DNA of 43,458 nt from JAUMXJ01 sp041781135 (GCA_041781135.1 JBHAZV010000038.1:1-43458); one strand, 5' to 3'. Shown: positions 24,882 through 33,267, counted from the stretch's first letter. Translations and numbers: made by a program. Notes: generated by a model not told the origin, from the letters alone.

Positions 24882-25105
24882 AAGCTCATTTACTATATAC
24901 AAATAAGGTTATAAAAATATAGTAAATGAGCGAATGTGTGTTTATCAGATGTATACGCAAAAACTTACGCATAGGCAAATGCGGCTAATAAGCAAGCTCA
25001 TTTACTATATACAAATAAGGTTATAAAAATATAGTAAATGAGCAAATGTGTGTTTATCAGATGTATACGCAAAAACTTACGCATAGGCAAATGCGGCTAA
25101 TAAGC
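24882..25105 (+). repeat. Two tandem copies of a 112-bp intergenic repeat with an internal hairpin
   Basis: Copy 1 (24882-24993) and copy 2 (24994-25105) appear identical except for one base (gagcGaatg versus gagcAaatg). Each has a perfect 14-bp inverted repeat, GCTCATTTACTATA with TATAGTAAATGAGC, around a 20-nt loop (24884-24931 and 24996-25043). A second part follows containing cgcat-aggcaa-atgcg. No coding capacity is seen. The copies fill almost the entire gap between the MATE gene and the next ORF; the remaining 24824-24881 shows nothing. Confidence 0.93.
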
Positions 25106-25113
25106 AAAGTAGA

Positions 25114-25842
25114 ATGAAAGAATATACGATATTTGATGATGTCGGCGGCGAAATCTTGGCGCGCATCGAAGTACATAAGAACAATTCTCATTATGGGAAT
25201 ACATATATTCGCATAAAATCTTCGGATTTTGCGGGATTATCCTCGATTAAGAGAGATTTTTTTGGAGATATCAGAGTTTCGGAGGGGGGCGCTCCGCTCC
25301 AGGCAATGGTTTATTCGGACGATCCGCTCGCTGGATTTTTGATTTTTAGTGGATTTAAGAGACGCCGCAGCTGTTTTGAGGCTGAAGTTTCTGCAGGTGA
25401 TATGCGTTTTGAAACCGGCAAAGAATTTATTGAAAAGATTGGCATTCTTTCTCATGAAGCAGTTTTTTCGGATTCGGATTCAGAGTTGTACGCTGAATGT
25501 GCAGAGCTTTTGTTCGAACATTACTCGAAAACTCATGCAGATGTCAATCCCCTGACAGCAAGTTTTGCGGATTTTTGTGCCAAACTGCCGCAGACTGTCT
25601 ATTTTGCACGAAGTGAGCATGCACTGTATGCAGCTTTTGTAGAAGGCAATGAAATCGCATATATTTGTGCGAGCAGCACGGATGGTTTTGAAAATTTTGC
25701 AGCCGCTGTCTGTTCTCTACTTTTTTGTAAATTTGACAAAATCTTTTTTGAAGCCGACGACATCGATTGGGCTGCTATGTCTTTGCTCTCATTATTTGAA
25801 TACGAGGATGCGCCGACATTCGATACATACATTCTTGACTGA
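25114..25842 (+). CDS. Unrecognised 242-residue protein
   Basis: A soluble protein with no signal peptide or membrane segment. The first half has alternating hydrophobic strands around 'RIEVHKNNSHYGNTYIRIKS'. The second half has a beta-alpha pattern ending 'YAAFVEGNEIAYICASSTDG' and 'LFCKFDKIFFEADDIDWAAM'. This order (strand, strand, helix, strand, helix) recalls a degenerate GNAT acetyltransferase fold, but the acetyl-CoA loop Q/R-x-x-G-x-G/A is not visible, so I do not assign it. The start codon lies 8 nt after the tandem repeat and has only a poor ribosome binding site. The gene ends 58 nt before cysS. Confidence 0.7.
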   Translation: MKEYTIFDDVGGEILARIEVHKNNSHYGNTYIRIKSSDFAGLSSIKRDFFGDIRVSEGGAPLQAMVYSDDPLAGFLIFSGFKRRRSCFEAEVSAGDMRFETGKEFIEKIGILSHEAVFSDSDSELYAECAELLFEHYSKTHADVNPLTASFADFCAKLPQTVYFARSEHALYAAFVEGNEIAYICASSTDGFENFAAAVCSLLFCKFDKIFFEADDIDWAAMSLLSLFEYEDAPTFDTYILD

Positions 25843-25866
25843 CGCCTCTTTGATTTGGCGATGCGC

Positions 25867-25894
25867 TTGAATAAAACTTGCGTTGTGCTAAAAT
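25867..25894 (+). promoter_or_regulatory. cysS promoter, predicted leaderless
   Basis: TTGAAT (25867-25872), a 16-nt spacer and the extended TGC-TAAAAT (hexamer 25889-25894) are followed by 6 nt and the cysS ATG. The predicted +1 is the A of the start codon. No T-box fits in the 58-nt gap. Confidence 0.7.
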
Positions 25895-25900
25895 TGCAGT

Positions 25901-27367
25901 ATGAGAACATTAAGACTTTACAACACAATGAGCAGGAGCATAGAAGAATTTGTTCCGATAAGCGAGAACGCTGTGGGTATCTACACCTGCGGACCGACCG
26001 TTTATAATTTCGCTCATATTGGAAATCTCAGGACATATATCGGCGAGGACATACTTGTAAAAACTCTTATCGCATTTGGTTATGATGTAAAGCGCGTTAT
26101 GAATATAACAGATGTAGGGCATCTTGAATCCGATGCGGACGATGGAGAGGACAAGCTGCTTCTCGGCGCGAAACGCGAGAACAAGAGCATAAAGGAGATT
26201 GCTGAATTTTACGAGGATGTTTTTTTTGACGACTGTGAAAAGCTTGGCATGATGCGTCCTACCGTTGTGAGGCGCGCCACAGATTGTATAGAACAGTACA
26301 TAGATTTTATTAAGGTACTTGAGAAAAAGGGTTACACTTATTTTAGCGGAGGCAATGTATATTTTGATATTTCACTGTTTCCCGGCTATACCAATTTGAG
26401 CAGGGCCGTGCTTGACGATCAGATAGCGGGTTCGCGAGAGGATGTCGAACGGGATTCAAATAAAAAAAATCCGCAGGATTTTGTGTTGTGGTTTACGAAG
26501 TCAAAATTTGAGAATCAGGCTATGAAATGGGATTCCCCGTGGGGAGTGGGATATCCCGGCTGGCATTTGGAATGCTCGGTGATAGCGCTTGAAAATCTGG
26601 GAGAAAGACTCGACATTCACTGTGGAGGGGTCGACCATATCGCTGTTCATCATACTAACGAAATAGCCCAGACAGAGAGTTATACTGGCAAAAAATGGGT
26701 GAATCACTGGTGGCACGCCGAGTTCCTTCAGGACGATAAAGGCAAGATGTCCAAGTCGGCTGGGGAGTTTGTTAATCTGGATTTATTGATAAAAAAAGGG
26801 TATGATCCGCTTGCTTACAGGTACTATGTTCTTGGCTCTCATTATCGAAGACAGCTTGTGTTTTCGTTTGAAAATTTGGATCAGGCGTCTGCGGCATACA
26901 GGAAGCTTCGCGAAAAAACCATAGAGATAGCGTCCGATAAAACAGGAGGCGCATCTGTATGCACTGCGCACAGCGGGGATTGCGTCTTGCATGGCGACGG
27001 TTTGTCCTGTGCGGAGGCTCAAAAATATTTGGAGCGGTTTTATGCTGCGCTTGCCGACGATCTCAATACCGCAAATGCTCTTACTGAGCTTTATGCACTT
27101 ATAAAATCTGATATTGCGCCGCAGGATAAGGTTTCTGTAATTGCGAAGATGGATGAAGTGCTTTCACTGAATTTGCTTGTACCTTTTGAAGAACGCAGTG
27201 TGGATGCGAATTTTGCCGCAGAAATAGAGCGGCTTATCAGTGAGCGCGCCGAGGCTAAAAAGGCAAAGGATTATGCGCGGGCTGACGAGATACGCGAACG
27301 CATAATCGCGAAGGGCGTCGTGATAAAGGACAACAAGGATGGAACTGTTTGGGAACTGAAGAAATAA
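25901..27367 (+). CDS. cysS: Cysteinyl-tRNA synthetase
   Basis: A 488-residue class I synthetase charging tRNA-Cys. It shows the zinc and cysteine-binding Cys30 in 'GIYTCGPTVYNFAHIGNLRT', which also contains the HIGN ATP motif. 'GWHLECSVIALENLG' and 'DIHCGGVDHIAVHHTNEIAQ' supply the other zinc ligands, and 'DDKGKMSKSAGEFV' is the KMSKS loop. The C-terminal helical domain follows, with an insert ('SVCTAHSGDCVLHGDG') before it that is not usual for the family. The tail 'AKKAKDYARADEIRERI' is typical. No Shine-Dalgarno sequence is present. A bidirectional terminator separates it from the convergent purine permease. Confidence 0.96.
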   Translation: MRTLRLYNTMSRSIEEFVPISENAVGIYTCGPTVYNFAHIGNLRTYIGEDILVKTLIAFGYDVKRVMNITDVGHLESDADDGEDKLLLGAKRENKSIKEIAEFYEDVFFDDCEKLGMMRPTVVRRATDCIEQYIDFIKVLEKKGYTYFSGGNVYFDISLFPGYTNLSRAVLDDQIAGSREDVERDSNKKNPQDFVLWFTKSKFENQAMKWDSPWGVGYPGWHLECSVIALENLGERLDIHCGGVDHIAVHHTNEIAQTESYTGKKWVNHWWHAEFLQDDKGKMSKSAGEFVNLDLLIKKGYDPLAYRYYVLGSHYRRQLVFSFENLDQASAAYRKLREKTIEIASDKTGGASVCTAHSGDCVLHGDGLSCAEAQKYLERFYAALADDLNTANALTELYALIKSDIAPQDKVSVIAKMDEVLSLNLLVPFEERSVDANFAAEIERLISERAEAKKAKDYARADEIRERIIAKGVVIKDNKDGTVWELKK

Positions 27368-27394
27368 AGCATCAGTTTTAGTTATTATGGCAAT

Positions 27395-27430
27395 AAAAAA
27401 CCTCTGCATCGCTTGCGAGCAGAGGTTTTT
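27395..27430. terminator. Bidirectional terminator between cysS and the purine permease
   Basis: AAAAACCTCTGC pairs with GCAGAGGTTTTT (27419-27430), with an inner TCGC-TT-GCGA stem. It has A- and T-tracts on both sides and suits the convergent genes. Confidence 0.9.
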
Positions 27431-27449
27431 GTAAATAACTGAATTATTA

Positions 27450-28745
27450 TTATCCGAAGATTATATTAAGGATGAACAGCAGTGCGAGTATGTATGTGAC
27501 AATCGGAACATCCTTGAATTTTGCGGTACAGATTTTCATTGCGACATAGGAAACTACGCCGAAGACTATGCCGTCTGCAATTGAGTAAGTGAGCGGCATT
27601 GCGATAATTGTGAGGAAAGCCGGGATTGCTTCGGTGAAGTCTTCCAAATCGATTTCCTTAATAGGCGAAAGCATGAACAGTCCGACTAAAATAAGTGCAG
27701 GCGCGGTTGCGGCGCTTGGTATCATCAGGAATACCGGTGAGAAAATGAGCGCTGCCAAGAAGAAGAATGCGGTAGATACAGATGTCAGACCGGTTCTGCC
27801 GCCGTCCGCTACGCCTGCCGCTGATTCTACATAGGTTGTAACTGTTGATGTTCCAAGAGCAGCTCCGACTGTAGTTGCGACAGCATCTGCGAGGAGGGCC
27901 TGTTTTGCGCGTGGAACCTGTCCGTCCGGTGTGAGCATCTTCGCTTTTGTAGATACTCCGACCAGGGTTCCCACAGTGTCAAAAATGTCTACAAAGAGGA
28001 AGGCAATAAGGACCATAAGCATATCTTTTGTGAAGATTTCCGTCCAGTCAAATTCGAAAAAGTAAGGTGCTGCCGGCATTGAAATGAAATTCTGCGGCAG
28101 CTGTGTTATACCCATCGGGATTCCAATGATTGTCGTGATGATTATCGAGAAGAAGAGCGCGCCTTTTACCTTGAAGTTGAGAAGTATGCCTGCGACCAGA
28201 ACGCCGATTATTGCAAGGAGCGCCGGACCCTCTGTGATATTGCCGAGGTCGACGAGAGTGGCGTCGTTATTGACAACAATGCCCGCGTTTGCAAGACCGA
28301 TAAATGCGATAAACAGACCTATGCCGACAGAAACGGCTTTTTTGATATTTGCCGGGATGGATTGGATTATAGCTTCTCTGACATTGAATAGCGAGAGAAG
28401 AATAAAAATGAGACCTTCCAAAAATACGGCCGTCAGCGCGAATTGGAAAGATTTTCCCATTCCTAAGCATACAGAAAATGCAAAGAATGCATTAAGACCC
28501 ATTCCCGGAGCTAATGCAAACGGAAGATTTGCAAGGAATGCCATTACGAGCGTTCCAATCAGCGCCGATATTGCAGTTGCTGTAAATACTTGCGCCGGAT
28601 TCATTCCGGTTGCGCCAAGAATACTTGGGTTTACAATGAGTATGTAAGCCATGGTCATGAAAGTAGTGAGACCGGCGATTAGCTCGGTTCTTACATTAGT
28701 GTTGTTTTCTTTAAGCTTGAATACTCTTTCACAAAAACTGTTCAT
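27450..28745 (-). CDS. NCS2-family purine permease (PbuG/AzgA-like)
   Basis: A 431-residue membrane transporter for hypoxanthine/guanine or adenine of the AzgA-like branch. The signature includes 'TELIAGLTTFMTMAYILIVN' and 'FTATAISALIGTLVMAFLAN' near the N-terminus, 'PFALAPGMGLNAFFAFSVC', 'LFVDIFDTVGTLVGVSTKA' and 'TSTVTTYVESAAGVADGGRT'. About 12-14 hydrophobic segments are seen. The start at 28745 is chosen because GGAGG lies 6 nt upstream and homologues begin near MNSFxERxFKLKENxT; the frame is open further upstream. No purine riboswitch can be seen in the short leader. A promoter with 17-nt spacing precedes it. Confidence 0.93.
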   Translation of the reverse strand: MNSFCERVFKLKENNTNVRTELIAGLTTFMTMAYILIVNPSILGATGMNPAQVFTATAISALIGTLVMAFLANLPFALAPGMGLNAFFAFSVCLGMGKSFQFALTAVFLEGLIFILLSLFNVREAIIQSIPANIKKAVSVGIGLFIAFIGLANAGIVVNNDATLVDLGNITEGPALLAIIGVLVAGILLNFKVKGALFFSIIITTIIGIPMGITQLPQNFISMPAAPYFFEFDWTEIFTKDMLMVLIAFLFVDIFDTVGTLVGVSTKAKMLTPDGQVPRAKQALLADAVATTVGAALGTSTVTTYVESAAGVADGGRTGLTSVSTAFFFLAALIFSPVFLMIPSAATAPALILVGLFMLSPIKEIDLEDFTEAIPAFLTIIAMPLTYSIADGIVFGVVSYVAMKICTAKFKDVPIVTYILALLFILNIIFG

Positions 28746-28761
28746 AATACCTCCACGATAT

Positions 28762-28790
28762 ATATTACACAAAAAAACGCGGTATTTCAA
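28762..28790 (-). promoter_or_regulatory. Promoter of the purine permease gene
   Basis: Minus-strand TTGAAA (28785-28790) and TAATAT (28762-28767) are spaced by 17 nt, 16 nt before the start codon, with the SD in between. Confidence 0.65.
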
Positions 28791-28935
28791 TGGGAGTGAA
28801 TTATTTGAGCGCGTTATGTATGTGTATTTTTTGTCACAGTACAGGCAGACGAAATCGAATCTGGTAAATCGCTAACATAATCCGACAGATTAGCTCAGCG
28901 GACTGATAAGGTAACTTCGGTAAATGGATGCGCTG

Positions 28936-28944
28936 TGGTATAGT
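28936..28944 (+). promoter_or_regulatory. Extended -10 of the decayed trmL copy
   Basis: TGG-TATAGT (hexamer 28939-28944) is followed by 6 nt and the ATG at 28951. This is the same leaderless arrangement as copA, cydD and cysS. No good -35 is visible. Confidence 0.5.
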
Positions 28945-28950
28945 GTATTT

Positions 28951-29429
28951 ATGAATATAGTTTTGTTTCAGCCGGAAATACCTGATAATACCGGAAATAT
29001 AGGCAGGACATGCGTTGTTACCGGAACTGCGTTGCATCTTATAAAACCGCTTGGGTTTGACATAGATGAAAAAGCGGTGCGCAGGGCGGGGCTCGATTAT
29101 TGGAAGGAACTCAGGCTCTTTATTTATGAGAATTACGAGGATTTTCTTGAAAAAAACGGGTATCCGCGGGTTATTATGGCTACTACAAAGGCGCGGCGCA
29201 GGTACACTGATTTTGGGTATAATTCTGGTGATTTTATAATGTTCGGGCGGGCATACCCGTAAATATTTTGAATACCTCGCCTGACACCTGTGTTCGTATA
29301 CCGATGGGGAACGGGAAGCGTTCGCTCAATCTTTCCAATGCTGTGGCGGTAGTGCTCTATGAGGCGCTCAGGCAGCAGGATTTTGCCGGACTCCGGGATA
29401 TGGGCGAGTATTGGCGGCTCGGCGACTGA
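28951..29429 (+). pseudogene. Second, frameshifted copy of tRNA methyltransferase TrmL
   Basis: The first frame encodes 'MNIVLFQPEIPDNTGNIGRT' to 'GDFIMFGR' and then terminates at 29260-29262. A second frame from about 29248 continues as 'GIPVNILNTSPDTCVRIPMG', then 'RSLNLSNAVAVVLYEALRQQ', to a stop at 29427-29429. Compared with the intact copy at 1284 ('LFGKESKGIPEEML'), about 10 nt are missing between TTCGGGCG and GGCATACCC. Both the frame and the E-S-x residues of the SAM-binding knot are lost. The two copies differ at many positions, so the duplication is old and the decay later. The intact copy could cover the function. Confidence 0.88.
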
Positions 29430-29465
29430 AAGGAAAGTGATTCTGTAGACGCATAGCGATTTGTT

Positions 29466-29494
29466 TTGGAAATGGGGATGCCCGGTGGTATAAT
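29466..29494 (+). promoter_or_regulatory. aroB-aroA promoter
   Basis: TTGGAA (29466-29471), a 17-nt spacer and the extended TGG-TATAAT (hexamer 29489-29494). The start codon at 29511 has GGAGG in between. Confidence 0.75.
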
Positions 29495-29510
29495 CAGTTC
29501 GGAGGCGAAT

Positions 29511-32195
29511 GTGGAAACCGTACTTTTCGGAGATGGGCTGATTGATAGAAACAAGCTTGTGGAGCTCATCGGTGGGAGAAAACACATAATTATAATCGAT
29601 GAAAAGGTGTGCGAACTCTATCAGAATATCTTTTCGGGTTTTAATTTGTTTAGAGTGCCTTCGGGAGAGGGGGCAAAGACGCTCGAAGTCTACGAACGCA
29701 TGATTTCTGCATGCAATGTCAGTTACCTCACAAGGGGCGGCGTGGTCGTAGCGGTTGGAGGGGGTGCTGCTCTCGATGCCGGTGGTTTTTTGGCCTCCAC
29801 ATATATGCGCGGCGTGTCGAATATAAAGATACCGACCACGCTGATTGCAATGTGCGATGCTGCGATAGGCGGCAAGACGGCTCTTAACACGCGCACTGCG
29901 AAGAATGAGATTGGCACTTTTTACGAAGCCGAATGTATTGTTGTCGATGTCGCGTTTTTAAGAACGCTGCCCAAACGAGAATTTGTGTCCGGAATGGGCG
30001 AGGTGGTAAAGTATGCTATGGGGTTTGAGCCGGCGATGCTCGAAATGCTCGCAAGGTGGGAATACGGCGATATTTTCTCGCTTTCGTCTGTAATCCGCAG
30101 CTGCATCGGCATAAAGCAGCGTGTGGTGGAACTCGATTTTGGAGATGCCGGATCACGAAAAACGTTAAATTTTGGGCACACACTCGGTCACGCAGTGGAG
30201 TTTGCGAGCGGATTCGAAGTGAGCCATGGCGAGGCTGTCGCGATAGGGTGTCACCATATGGCGGTTTGGGCGAATAGAGAAGGCACAATTACGGATGCCG
30301 AGCTGGATTTGATAGATGTATGCTACGAAAATTTGGGGCTATCGAGAAATTTTGATGCTAAATTTGACAAAAACATAATATTTTCGCATATTTTGAGCGA
30401 CAAAAAAATGCGCGGCGATAGCATTGATATTATAAAATTGCAGTCGCTTGGTAAGCTGGCCGTGCAGGAGATTGGGCTTGATGCGCTTTATTCCGAATTA
30501 TTCAAAGGACCGAAACTGCGGTTGAGTCTCGAAGAGCAGTGGCGGCGCGGCGTGCGGTTTAAGAATGAAATCGCTTTGTTAAAAAGCGGAGGTTCTGTGT
30601 GCGATGCCGGCGCAGATGCACCGGCTGCAGACATTCTTGTTGCTAACGCAGCGACCGCAGATATTCTTGCTGCTAATGCAGCGGCGGCGGATATTTCTGA
30701 TGCTAATGCACCTGCAGCAGGTATGCCGCCGGAGAAGATTTTGGCGGCGAATGCGTCTGCAGTAAATGCATCGGCAGCGGTGGACACTGCCGTTATCGAA
30801 CTTCCGGTTTCAAAGAGCTTTGCTCATAGGTATCTTATACTTGCGGCGTTTGCGGATACTCCGACGGCGATAGAGCGCTTTGACATATCCGACGATCTCG
30901 GATATACAATAGAAGCGCTCAAAAAACTTTCCGGCGCAAAATTTGATTTTGGTGAAGACCTTCTGACGGTCGTGCCGCGCGCGTTTCGCGACTCGGCTGA
31001 CGGCTTTTGCTTGGCTAAAAGCGCCGAAATCGATACTGCCAGGATATTGACAGAGAGATTGAATGATCTCAGCGGCAGGGCGGCATATAGAATAGATGTC
31101 GATTGCGGCAGCTCTGCGTCTACTGCGCGTTTTTTGATCCCGTTCAGCTGGATAAGAACAAATGGAGCGGCATATTTTTATGGGAGCGCTTCGCTTGAAA
31201 ACAGGCCTATGCACAGCATAGTAAGTGTGCTCAAGGCACAGGGGGTGCTTGCTGACCCGGCGAATATAAGTGGGCTGCCTCTATGCGTGCTTGGAAAACT
31301 GAAGCCCGGCATCTTTCGTATAGGCGGAGACACAAGTTCACAGTTTTTATCCGGGCTCTTGATGGCCGCACCGCTTCTTGGCGAACGATCGCGGATAGTG
31401 GTCGCGGGCGAGCAGGTTTCTATGCCATATGTTGATATAACTCTTCGGGCGATGCTGGATATGGGTGTGATTATAGGCAGGCGTACATTTGGCGTGGGCG
31501 TCGGAGAGCAGAAACAACATGGCGGCGGCTCTGAAATAAACGGCTTAGTCGGCGGCGCAGGTTATGTGTATGATATCGAGCCGGCATCGTATTATTCTAA
31601 AGGTATTGTCAAAATTGAAAAGGATTATTCGCAGGCGGCTTTTTGGCTTGTGGCAGAGACGCTAAGGCAGATTCGCGGGGCAGGTTTCAAAAAGATTTTG
31701 CTGCCCGGGCTCAATCCGGCGTCGGTTCAAGGCGACAGAGTGATTTTGGACATTCTCGGAGTGCGTGTTTCGGAGCTTGGCGAGATTGAACGGGTTGTAA
31801 ATCCTAAGACAAGGGTGGACTTGCGGCACTGTCCCGATCTTTTTCCGATACTTGCAGTATTTTTTGCGCTTAACGGCGAGGGCGGAGTGATAAGCGGAGT
31901 CGAAAGGGTAACATATAAGGAGAGCGATCGATTTGAGGCAATGGTGCGCGAACTTTCTCGTATAGGGTGCAGGATGTCAAAGAGCGATGACGGACTTGTG
32001 ATATACCCCGGAAAACTTGTCGGCAGAGCGCTTAATGCGCATGATGACCACAGAGTCGCAATGGCGCTAATAATACTCGGACTGTTTGTGGATGGCGTTA
32101 CTATTGACAGCGCTGCTTCAATAAGCAAGTCATACCCAAAATTCGCTGAGGATCTGGCAAAAGTTGTAAATCGAACATCGGCAAAATCTTATTAG
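29511..32195 (+). CDS. Fused 3-dehydroquinate synthase / EPSP synthase (AroB-AroA)
   Basis: One 894-residue chain with two complete shikimate-pathway enzymes. Residues ~1-345 are AroB: 'PSGEGAKTLEVYERM', 'VVAVGGGAALDAGGFLASTY', 'IPTTLIAMCDAAIGGKTALN', 'GMGEVVKYAM' and the zinc-site 'NFGHTLGHAVEF' with 'HGEAVAIGCHHM'. Residues ~425-894 are AroA: 'IELPVSKSFAHRYLILAAFA', 'CGSSASTARFLIPF', 'DTSSQFLSGLLMAAPLLG', 'TYKESDRFEAMVRELSRIG' and 'HDDHRVAMALI'. An Ala-rich linker (~360-425) joins them and contains 30-nt tandem repeats. The GTG at 29511 is chosen for its SD (29501-29505) and promoter; the frame extends upstream but overlaps the promoter. glsA follows 8 nt later. Confidence 0.93.
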   Translation: METVLFGDGLIDRNKLVELIGGRKHIIIIDEKVCELYQNIFSGFNLFRVPSGEGAKTLEVYERMISACNVSYLTRGGVVVAVGGGAALDAGGFLASTYMRGVSNIKIPTTLIAMCDAAIGGKTALNTRTAKNEIGTFYEAECIVVDVAFLRTLPKREFVSGMGEVVKYAMGFEPAMLEMLARWEYGDIFSLSSVIRSCIGIKQRVVELDFGDAGSRKTLNFGHTLGHAVEFASGFEVSHGEAVAIGCHHMAVWANREGTITDAELDLIDVCYENLGLSRNFDAKFDKNIIFSHILSDKKMRGDSIDIIKLQSLGKLAVQEIGLDALYSELFKGPKLRLSLEEQWRRGVRFKNEIALLKSGGSVCDAGADAPAADILVANAATADILAANAAAADISDANAPAAGMPPEKILAANASAVNASAAVDTAVIELPVSKSFAHRYLILAAFADTPTAIERFDISDDLGYTIEALKKLSGAKFDFGEDLLTVVPRAFRDSADGFCLAKSAEIDTARILTERLNDLSGRAAYRIDVDCGSSASTARFLIPFSWIRTNGAAYFYGSASLENRPMHSIVSVLKAQGVLADPANISGLPLCVLGKLKPGIFRIGGDTSSQFLSGLLMAAPLLGERSRIVVAGEQVSMPYVDITLRAMLDMGVIIGRRTFGVGVGEQKQHGGGSEINGLVGGAGYVYDIEPASYYSKGIVKIEKDYSQAAFWLVAETLRQIRGAGFKKILLPGLNPASVQGDRVILDILGVRVSELGEIERVVNPKTRVDLRHCPDLFPILAVFFALNGEGGVISGVERVTYKESDRFEAMVRELSRIGCRMSKSDDGLVIYPGKLVGRALNAHDDHRVAMALIILGLFVDGVTIDSAASISKSYPKFAEDLAKVVNRTSAKSY
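30630..30719 (+). repeat. Coding tandem repeat in the AroB-AroA linker, 3 x 30 nt
   Basis: Three 30-nt units (30630-30659, 30660-30689, 30690-30719) encode D-I-(L/S)-(V/A/D)-A-N-A-(A/P)-(T/A)-A. Degenerate Ala/Asn-rich copies continue to about 30780. Units are whole codons and the frame is preserved. The repeat lengthens a flexible linker between two enzyme domains. Confidence 0.88.
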
Positions 32196-32203
32196 GAGAT
32201 CAA

Positions 32204-33154
32204 ATGAAAAAAAATAACGGAAAAAGCGCGGACATTGCAAAAGTGCTCGAAAAAGCGTATGAATATGGCAAGAAATATACTCATAAGGGCAAGACGGCGC
32301 AGTACATACCGGAGCTGGCAAAAGAAAACGCGGAACGGCTCGCCGGAGCGATAGTTGACCCGACCGGAGAAGTGTTCAAAATAGGGGATTCCGAGTATAA
32401 ATTTTCCATGCAGAGCGTGGTTAAAGTTGTTATTTATTTACTCGTGCTTGAAAATTACGAATTTTCTTATATAAAGAAATTTGTCGGGGTCAAACCGTCG
32501 TCCAAGCCGTTTAACAGTATTTTGGAGCTTGAGCTCAGCAATAAAAATATTCCTGTTAATCCGTTTATTAATGCGGGGGCGATAGTCGCGTGTTACCTGC
32601 TTATGAATAAGTTCGGTGATAAGGCTTTTGACGTTGTTTTAGATAAGGTGCGCCGCCTTGCAGGAAATAATAGCATAAATTACAGCGAACCGCTGTACGA
32701 GTCCGAGCGTGAGTCTGCATTTGCAAATAGGGCGCTCACATACATGATGCTTTCGCACAGGATTATTCCTCAGGAGGTGGATGTCGACGAGCTTTTGGAT
32801 ATTTATTTTAAGAGCTGTGCTGTTATGGTAGATGTTCTGGATCTTGCAAGAATCGGGCAGGTGTTGTCTCGCGGGGGGGTTGACCTCTCCGGCGAAAGAC
32901 TTATTGAGCAGTCTCATGCCACGATTTTGAGGACTATTATGGCAAATTGCGGCACATACGATTATTCCGGCGATTTTGCAATAAGGATCGGCATACCTGC
33001 CAAGAGCGGTGTCGGGGGCGGTATCATGACTGCGTCAAAGGCGGGTTACGGTATTGCGGTTTATTGCCCCGGACTTGACACGCACGGTAATTCTTATGCA
33101 GGTACTCGAATGCTTGAAAGCATTTCTAAGGAATTGGGACTTTCCATATATTGA
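32204..33154 (+). CDS. glsA: Glutaminase
   Basis: A 316-residue serine-dependent glutaminase of the GlsA family (beta-lactamase-like fold), hydrolysing glutamine to glutamate and ammonia. Family motifs: 'GKTAQYIPELAKENAERLAG', the nucleophile motif S-x-x-K in 'FSMQSVVKVVIYL', 'VGVKPSSKPFNSILELEL', 'PVNPFINAGAIVACYLL', 'SGVGGGIMTASKAGYGIAVY' and 'PGLDTHGNSYAGTRML'. The length is typical. SD AGGAG (32194-32198) overlaps the aroB-aroA stop region, so the genes are probably cotranscribed. A glutaminase between aroA and aroC is an odd neighbour; it might supply ammonia or glutamate, but nothing in the sequence ties it to the pathway. Confidence 0.93.
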   Translation: MKKNNGKSADIAKVLEKAYEYGKKYTHKGKTAQYIPELAKENAERLAGAIVDPTGEVFKIGDSEYKFSMQSVVKVVIYLLVLENYEFSYIKKFVGVKPSSKPFNSILELELSNKNIPVNPFINAGAIVACYLLMNKFGDKAFDVVLDKVRRLAGNNSINYSEPLYESERESAFANRALTYMMLSHRIIPQEVDVDELLDIYFKSCAVMVDVLDLARIGQVLSRGGVDLSGERLIEQSHATILRTIMANCGTYDYSGDFAIRIGIPAKSGVGGGIMTASKAGYGIAVYCPGLDTHGNSYAGTRMLESISKELGLSIY

Positions 33155-33267
33155 TGTCAAATTATTGCCGATGCCTTTTATTTTACAGAGCATAGTAACT
33201 GGCATCGTGTTTTGCAAGCAGCGGCAAGGCTTTGCGGTTTTTGGGCATGAAGGATTTTGGAGGAAGA

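Noticed and set aside
24882..25105. CRISPR-like array
   Set aside because: Only two head-to-tail 112-bp copies with no variable spacers and no cas genes.
25114..25842. Assignment of the 242-residue protein as a GNAT acetyltransferase
   Set aside because: The fold order is suggestive, but the acetyl-CoA-binding loop motif is not visible, so it is left unassigned.
25843..25900. T-box leader before cysS
   Set aside because: The gap is 58 nt and the promoter abuts the start codon; no room for a T-box.
28886..28925. tRNA-like stretch 'gattagctcagcgg' upstream of the decayed trmL
   Set aside because: It resembles a D-arm, but no acceptor, anticodon or T-arm pairing follows; too short for a tRNA.
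28746..28950. Purine riboswitch before the NCS2 permease
   Set aside because: The predicted leader between promoter and SD is only about 10 nt, too short for an aptamer.
33155..33267. Promoter or riboswitch between glsA and aroC
   Set aside because: No convincing -10/-35 pair, aptamer fold or terminator could be read in the 113-nt gap.
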